Positions 58,001 to 64,000 of a stretch of DNA of 64,000 nt are shown piece after piece. The DNA is taken from positions 8,758,906-8,822,905 of the forward strand of contig NC_044290.2 in NCBI RefSeq assembly GCF_004027225.2. The letters run 5' to 3'. This DNA is from Strigops habroptila (taxonomy: Eukaryota > Chordata > Aves > Psittaciformes > Psittacidae). The notes beneath the pieces are model-generated. The model was not told the DNA's origin. It made no database searches and saw only the letters and a list, made by a program, of their open reading frames with translations. The number at the start of each line of letters is the position of its first letter. The first letter of the stretch is position 1. A program made the translations under genes and the position numbers.

Positions 58001-61000
58001 TGGGCATGACAGGAAACAGCTCTTGTGGTGGAGAGAGCAGCAGCACAGCTTCGTAGCTTTATGTGAGAGCTGAAGCTGGCGGGGGTACAAGTGCTGCACA
58101 GTCCTGTTCAACAAGACAGGTGCATTGAGTGACTTCTCCCAGGGTGGTGAGAGCTTAAATGTCTCCCAAAGAACTGTCCTATGTGTCTGAAACAGCATCT
58201 TCCAGCCTTATTCCCTCTGAGTCTCATGAGCTAAGAGCTGCCATTGCTGCACTGATTTATGAGATCTTTTAGGGTTGGTACTGGTGACCAAAAAGAACTC
58301 AGGCTCAAAGTCATTTGCCAGCTCCTGATTTATGGCCCTAGTAAACAGTCCCAAAAAGCACAGTGAGAATTTTCTGGTCCTTTCATGGTTCCAGCTGACT
58401 GGAAGCTCCAGGCTGTTATTTGACCATGTGGAGTAGTAAAAATGTGAAAACTAATTAACTTTTAGGCCTGCTGCAAAACAAACTGGTTCATGCAAAAAAA
58501 GACTCCACGCTTGCAAGCAACAGTGACGTAATGGGCTCACAAGCCTGTATGTAATGGAGCATGATGCATGAAGTATGTTCCACTTGCTGACTTCTAAGGC
58601 CAAACGGAATATAACAGGCTCTGCCGATCACTGAGGATCTGAATACCAGCTTGGAATAACGTTCTCTTTCATCCTTATCAATTACGTAGCTGGTGTGTGG
58701 GTGGAGGTGTGACACAAAGCTACATTGGATGGTTTCTTGTAGCCTAAACCAGCCTGAATTATGCAAACCCAAGCCAAAGCAGTTCATTCAAGGGAAGATG
58801 CTCTCTGCAGTGTGAGTGCTGTAGTCTTTCCGAGGTCATTCTCTGCTCACTGTTCCCCACGAGTGCAGCTGAATAAGCTCTTTCCCAGTGGGAATACCAA
58901 GGCGTTTTTCTGATGTTAGCAGGCTCAGGACCTGCCTCCTGTGATGAGGATGCTCTATGTGTACCTGTTGTGATGGTGATGTCAGAGAAGGGATGTTTAA
59001 GTGCCCTGGGTTGTGTTCCTTGCCAATGACAAGATGCTTATCGACAGTGTATAGGTGATCCAGCTTCTGTCATCCTACACCAATTTGGAGGGAGGGAATG
59101 ACTGGCCATTATTCTTGCTTCCTAAGGTGTATCCCTCCTTCTGTCTCATCACTCCTGCATTACTCAGTAGCCTTTAATACTGGCTGTTTAACTGTCTGTA
59201 TTGTTAGAGTCAAAGCTGTGCCTGCTGATTCCTGTTCTCCTGTGCTTGGCTCTATCAATTTAGCTGGTGGCAGAGCTTTGTGTCGCCTTTCCTCACTGAG
59301 GCACGTGATGCTGCTTTGTTGTTCTTTTCTGATCAGTAACTCCTTATCCCAAAGAGCAGAGCTGGCCCTTTTGCAGGACATAGGGTGCTCTGGAGTAAGC
59401 TGTGCAGTTGTTTGCTGTGTTAGATCTGCACAGGCTTGAGCTACAATTCCTCAGAAAGCTGCAGGCAATCCTTGGCCTGTACTCTGCTGGAGAGGGAGGT
59501 TGAATATTGTACCAAGTCCCCTTTGCTGCCCCATTGCACGTCTGTGGAGTGGGTGAGCCTGATCTGGAGTTACCTGCTCTGGAGGGAACTTTGTGTGCTG
59601 GCCAGGGCTGTGCCACACCTGGGTCATTCAGACAGAGCATCTCATATCTTGGCAAGATACTTGTCATGATTGCTGATACAGGAGCAGGTATTTGAAATGT
59701 GAAAGAGAAACCACCTGAAAGGAAGGAAAACTGTGCTGTGGTGAGGTTTGTACTACAACTGTTAGTTTATTTTGAAGTTTTCCCCCCTCTCTGGTGGATG
59801 TGCTTGAACTGTCATGGTACTTGGTGTCAGAGTACCAGCTAGCATGGGTCTACCCCAAGCTTTGGTTTTCTAAGCTATTGCAGAGCTATTATTAGACCTC
59901 AAATAAGTGTGTGTGCGTACTCCCTGCTATAGAATTCTACTTTTTCACGCATCAAATCAAGTCCCTGTGGATTTTCACCTCCCTCCCAGATCTGGCAGAC
60001 AGTGAAAATGGGAGCTATTTTTAATCTGAAATGTTCTGTGTTTCGAGTCCAGAGTATAAAATGTAGTTTTTCTCCTGGCAAGTTTTATGGCTGATTGCTA
60101 TAAAACTCCTTATCTTTAAAGGAAGGATGAAACTTCCTGCAGGAAGGACATAAGTTCTGATTTTTGGGGCTATGGATCTTAGTTCCTTTGGAAACTGAAA
60201 CACAGTGGCAATCACTGTCCTTGGATTAAAGAATTTACAAAGAAGGAAGAACAATTCACAGAGGAGTCTAGCAAAGTCCAGTGTGGTAGGGTGGTATCAA
60301 GAGACCTAGTTCCTCTCTAGGAGGGGAAATGATGGTCACTGGATTATGAAACATTTTCCTTTTTGTTTCAATTGTTCTGTCTTCTTTCTGCCCTAATGGC
60401 AGGAGGAGAGAGAGATGCGAAGCAGATCCGATTGTTCCCTAAGCCAGCACTGAACTCTGTGCCCCCAGCACTGGTGGAGCTTTTTCATTGCAAACTCCAG
60501 CTCAGCTTTTTTCTGGTTCCCAGTGCTGAAGCGGCTGCTCGTGACAGTCCAAGTGGTCTCTGTGCTGGTGGCCCTTTGGGCTGGGACAGCCCTCACCTGC
60601 CCTGCTGCAGCCTTGGTAAGAACAGAGTTGTAGCTATTGAAACCCAAGGTAGGAGGAGCTCCCCTCAATGTATGGGCAGAATTTTTCCTTGCTGAGTAAA
60701 TTTCCATCCTGATTATCAGCCCAGGAGCACCCTGCAGACCCAGCCTTGGTCTTTGCTGCAAGGACTGTCTCACGCAGCCCATCGGTCACATCATCCTGGC
60801 ACCTGACAGGGCTTAATGGGACAGCCAAGCTCTGAGCCCAGCAGACCCCCCTCGGTATTGCTCTGAGTGTGCTACTCCCTCTTCTGCTTGATGCAGCAGG
60901 GAAGCAGCGCTTGTCTCCTGGCTCATGGGAGTTTCTGCCTGGCCTTTGTCTCACTGGTGTTGCTCACCAGATATGTCACTAAGCAGCAGCAGAGACAGAC

Positions 61001-64000
61001 CCAGTGGCTCAGATCTGATTAACCTCTACAACTTTATCCTGTGTCTTAATTGGATTAGCTGCAGGGGGGTGGGTTTGCTATTGTGCCCCTTTGTTGGGGT
61101 TTTTTCTTAAACAGGTACTTATCACTGTGACATCTAATGCAAGCAACAGGTTAGAGTAGCAAGACCTGTGAATAAACAAGTGGTGTTTGCTTCTTCCCCA
61201 CTGCTTGACTAGCAGCTCCTGCCCTTCCCTTCTGAGAAGTTGCTGTAGCTGATGCCTGTGAGATGGGTCTCAGCAAGCCCTGCAGAGGGACCTCTTGGGA
61301 GCTGTGGGTCTCGCCTAATAGGCCGTGTGCCAGACCAAGAGTTCCTGATGGCTAACTGCACTTCTGTCACTTTGGGGAAGGATTTCTGCTCAGTCAATGT
61401 TCAAAGCAGCATTAAGTTTCCATGTTCGGTTTCTTTTATGTTTTCTCTGAGTTTTTTAGTTTCCTTCAGAGCCTGATTATTCTGCACCTTAGGGTTTTCG
61501 CTTGTATCACTGCAGTGGTTGTGGGCTGTAGGGAGTTGGCCTTATTCAGCACTGCAATAGCTCTTCCTCTTCAAGGACTTCAAAGCTCATTCTCCAGTAT
61601 CAGTTCATTTAGTTTCACAGGTGGGAACATGGAATAAGGAGATCACTGATCATATCCTGTTACAATGGGGGACAGGCTGCTCAGACCTATGAAAGGAATG
61701 GAATCTATTTGATCATGGGTTTGCCTCTCATTCCCCAAACTGCTGACAACCTGCGTGGTGCTCACTAGAGAAAGAAGAGAATCAGTTTACAGGAGACCTT
61801 TACCCCTTGTCCATCCTTCTGCCTGCAGCACCCAGTTACCTCTTCAACAAGCTTAAAATAGAAGCCTTTCTCCTTGCCGTAGCTGGAATTGGTCCTGGAT
61901 TGGGTGCTGGAGAGGGTCATTCACCTCCCTGGGATGGCAGAAGGGGTATGTACTGCTGAGAAGCTCTTTCTTACATCTGTTTCTAGATAGCTGTGCACAA
62001 AAAGAGTGAATTGCAGGTGGTGGTACCAGAGCACAGCTCTGTTCCAGGAGGAATAATAGATGTACCAGCACCACTCTAGCTGCTAGAAGATCAAAAGTGC
62101 TGTTACATTAAAGCTGGTAATATGGCCTAGCTTGGCAAAAGGGCTGAGAAACTGTTCCAGGGTTGTAATGTATGTTCACATAAACTGTGTTCAGATAAAC
62201 TGCCTTCCACAGTGAGGATCAGGCCTCTGAATTTAGTCCATGTACAATAGCGTGGGGTTTAGTGGCTTGGTGAAAAAGTAATTCCAAGGAATTTCCTCTT
62301 TGCACAGGACTTGAATGTGATTCACTTGGTGAACACTGCATGCATCACAGTTCCAGTCTCGAAGTAGAGGGTTCAGTGTTTCATTGCATCTGGGGTGTGT
62401 GATTGTCAGGCATGGACTCTGCTGCTGCTTGTAAAGAAAATGTGACCATTCAGTTGAGTTATGATGGATGTTAGTTTCCTTTTTCAGATGGAATGTATTC
62501 CTGTATCTTGTGGCCATTTGCCCTCAGCAGCTTGCGGGCTGGGTATGTGAATTTGTAGCTGCAGAGCATGGCTGATCTGTTAATAGGTGGAATTTGATGC
62601 TCATAAAAAATGAATGCATTTAATATTGCATGGCAATGGTTTGCTTGAATGTTGAAGTTGCCTCAGGATCTCTTACTTGGAATGCTGTGGCTCAGGCTAT
62701 ATTTATTACAAAAGCAATACAAATAGTGAGGCCCTGTGGTTTCAGAGGGTTGGCTACTCTTTTGTCTGTGAGTATCACTTACGCTTTTTCCATATCAAAT
62801 GTTATTCCAAGGAAGCTGTGAAAATGTGAAATGCAATGATATCTGAAAATAAAGCATTGCAGTCCAAATTCACTGTGTCCACAGGAATATCTCTTTGGAG
62901 ATCTGTCCAGATACTATTTTTCAGGAAAAGCCAAGTTTTAGCAGATAATTTTTCATTATTAAGCTTTCATAGAGGGATGTAGAGGACTAAAAGGATTTGA
63001 TGGGTCATTAAAATGAGTACAGAACTGCCACTGTGGGGTTTTAAACACAAGATGAAATCCTGGCCCCTCTGAAGGGGCCTCATTTGCTTCCTTTGGGCCC
63101 CTTTGGGCTAATTTCATTACTGATTGCAGAGGGGTAAGGACTTCCCCTGATTTTATGGTATTTCTTCAAGCATGAAGACATGGGCATATTCCAATTCTTT
63201 TGCTGAGAGTTTCATTAAAGGAAGCTCACAAAACGTGCACCCCTTACATGGGAGAGCATTAGTGTGGTAAATTTCATGTTTTCAAGCACATGAGGTTGTG
63301 ATGATCCCTCAGGTACCGAGAGGCTGCTCTATGAGAACATTTCTTGCTTTTCCCTTTAGCTTTGTGAGACAAATACCTCAGCTCTTCATCACTTATGCAA
63401 GCCTGGCTGAAGAGGCAGTAGCAAATATGCAGGGAGAATATTGTGATACACACCATAAAGTTGTGCCAAGTAGAAAGGAATATCAAGGCTCAAATGATCT
63501 TTTTCCTTGAGGTTTCTGTGGTTTCTTTTCTTTTCTTTCTTTGCTTGAAAAGCATCAGGCAAGTTTTCAAGCAAAGCAGCTGCTTTTCTTCTGGAGGCTT
63601 GATCTCAAATAGTGCCCAGGGTTCTTGGAAGTCTTATCTCACGTCAGTGAATTCAGCGGCAGCTGAAGGTATTTGGCATCTTTGGATATCAGTCACTCTC
63701 TGGGGCTGTGGAAGGCAGCATTGCACTGTGGATGCTTTGGCCAGGCTGCTCCAACCACCAGCTCCCTGTCAGAGAGCTCTGGGCTGCTTTGCTTGGGCTC
63801 AGTGCAGCACACAGCTCTGCACACAGCAGCTCACCTGGCTCAGGGGTGAAGGTTTGGGAAGATGTGTAGGGCTGAAAAAGACCTGAAGAAATTCCTCCCT
63901 TCCCTTCAGCCCCTCACCACAGAGGGAAGTTATCAGACTGTCCCATTTCCTTGGTGTAGGAGGGATTCTCACTTCCACTTGTCTGAGACCAGGTCCACAA
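49099..64000 (+). other. RHBDL3 intron 2 (continues past the window)
   Basis: Nearly 15 kb without a recognised exon of RHBDL3 or any other gene. It holds a CR1 3' end (57563-57666), T/A-rich runs near 51938-51982 and 54246-54257, and scattered short open frames that look like chance. The next expected RHBDL3 exon, coding the FDPGNTGYI-type segment, is not found. Confidence 0.7.
57563..57666 (+). mobile_element. CR1 LINE 3' terminal fragment in RHBDL3 intron 2
   Basis: About 100 bp with CR1 3' UTR wording (GGTTTAGTGGTGGGCTTGGC, TGGACTTGATGATCTTAAAG, GGTCTTTTCCAACCT) and a clean GATTCTATGATTCTATG end. The well-kept tail suggests a younger copy than the one at 29510. Confidence 0.92.

Noticed and set aside
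60190-60201. ISRE-like GGAAACTGAAAC in RHBDL3 intron 2
   Set aside because: The motif is good, but it lies over 14 kb from any promoter seen; one or two such matches are expected by chance in a 64-kb window.
60509-60615. Hydrophobic open frame ending in a gtaaga donor (VLKRLLVTVQVVSVLVALW)
   Set aside because: It looks membrane-like, but does not match RHBDL3 or any protein I recognise, and no partner exon with matching phase could be found.

Overview
The window is vertebrate nuclear DNA, most likely from a bird. Three stretches match the chicken-repeat-1 (CR1) LINE, including its 3' tail of repeated ATTCTATG-type octamers. Introns are moderately compact, and the spliced proteins look like avian orthologues. 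An intact RNF135 (RIPLET) argues against a galliform such as chicken, where published work reports loss of RIG-I and RIPLET. The species cannot be named from the sequence.

Four protein-coding genes lie on the + strand, head to tail. (1) 268-2988: the last four coding exons of ADAP2, an ArfGAP with two PH domains. They cover the end of PH1 and all of PH2, and a poly(A) signal follows at 3731. (2) 5239-11179: a complete six-exon RNF135, a RING / coiled-coil / PRY-SPRY ubiquitin ligase. My splicing gives an uninterrupted 473-codon frame. A near-perfect interferon-stimulated response element lies 43 bp before its ATG. (3) 12952-37987: a complete RHOT1 (Miro1) of 19 constitutive coding exons. They join in frame to exactly 618 codons, the length of the human canonical protein. 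The long intron 18 holds the conserved 41-codon cysteine-rich cassette exon (30552-30674), and an unproven second cassette lies near 36220. (4) 45522 onward: RHBDL3, with exon 1 in a large CpG island and a 24-nt microexon at 49075. The rest of the window, to 64000, is RHBDL3 intron.

ADAP2 and RNF135 both act in antiviral defence in mammals: ADAP2 is an interferon-stimulated gene limiting virus entry, and RNF135 ubiquitinates RIG-I. RHOT1 moves mitochondria, the platform for MAVS. RHBDL3 is an EF-hand rhomboid-family protein mainly of nervous tissue. In human the NF1-SUZ12 block separates RNF135 from RHOT1; here the two are less than 2 kb apart.

Between RHOT1 and RHBDL3, an orphan CpG island (about 40680-41035) carries a textbook CTCF core site and no recognised gene. 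Other non-genic features are a 37-nt pure G run just inside RHOT1 intron 8, small tandem repeats and CR1 fragments. I saw no CRISPR array, tRNA, rRNA or bacterial-type element. Exon boundaries were assigned by eye from splice sites, reading phase and remembered protein families.
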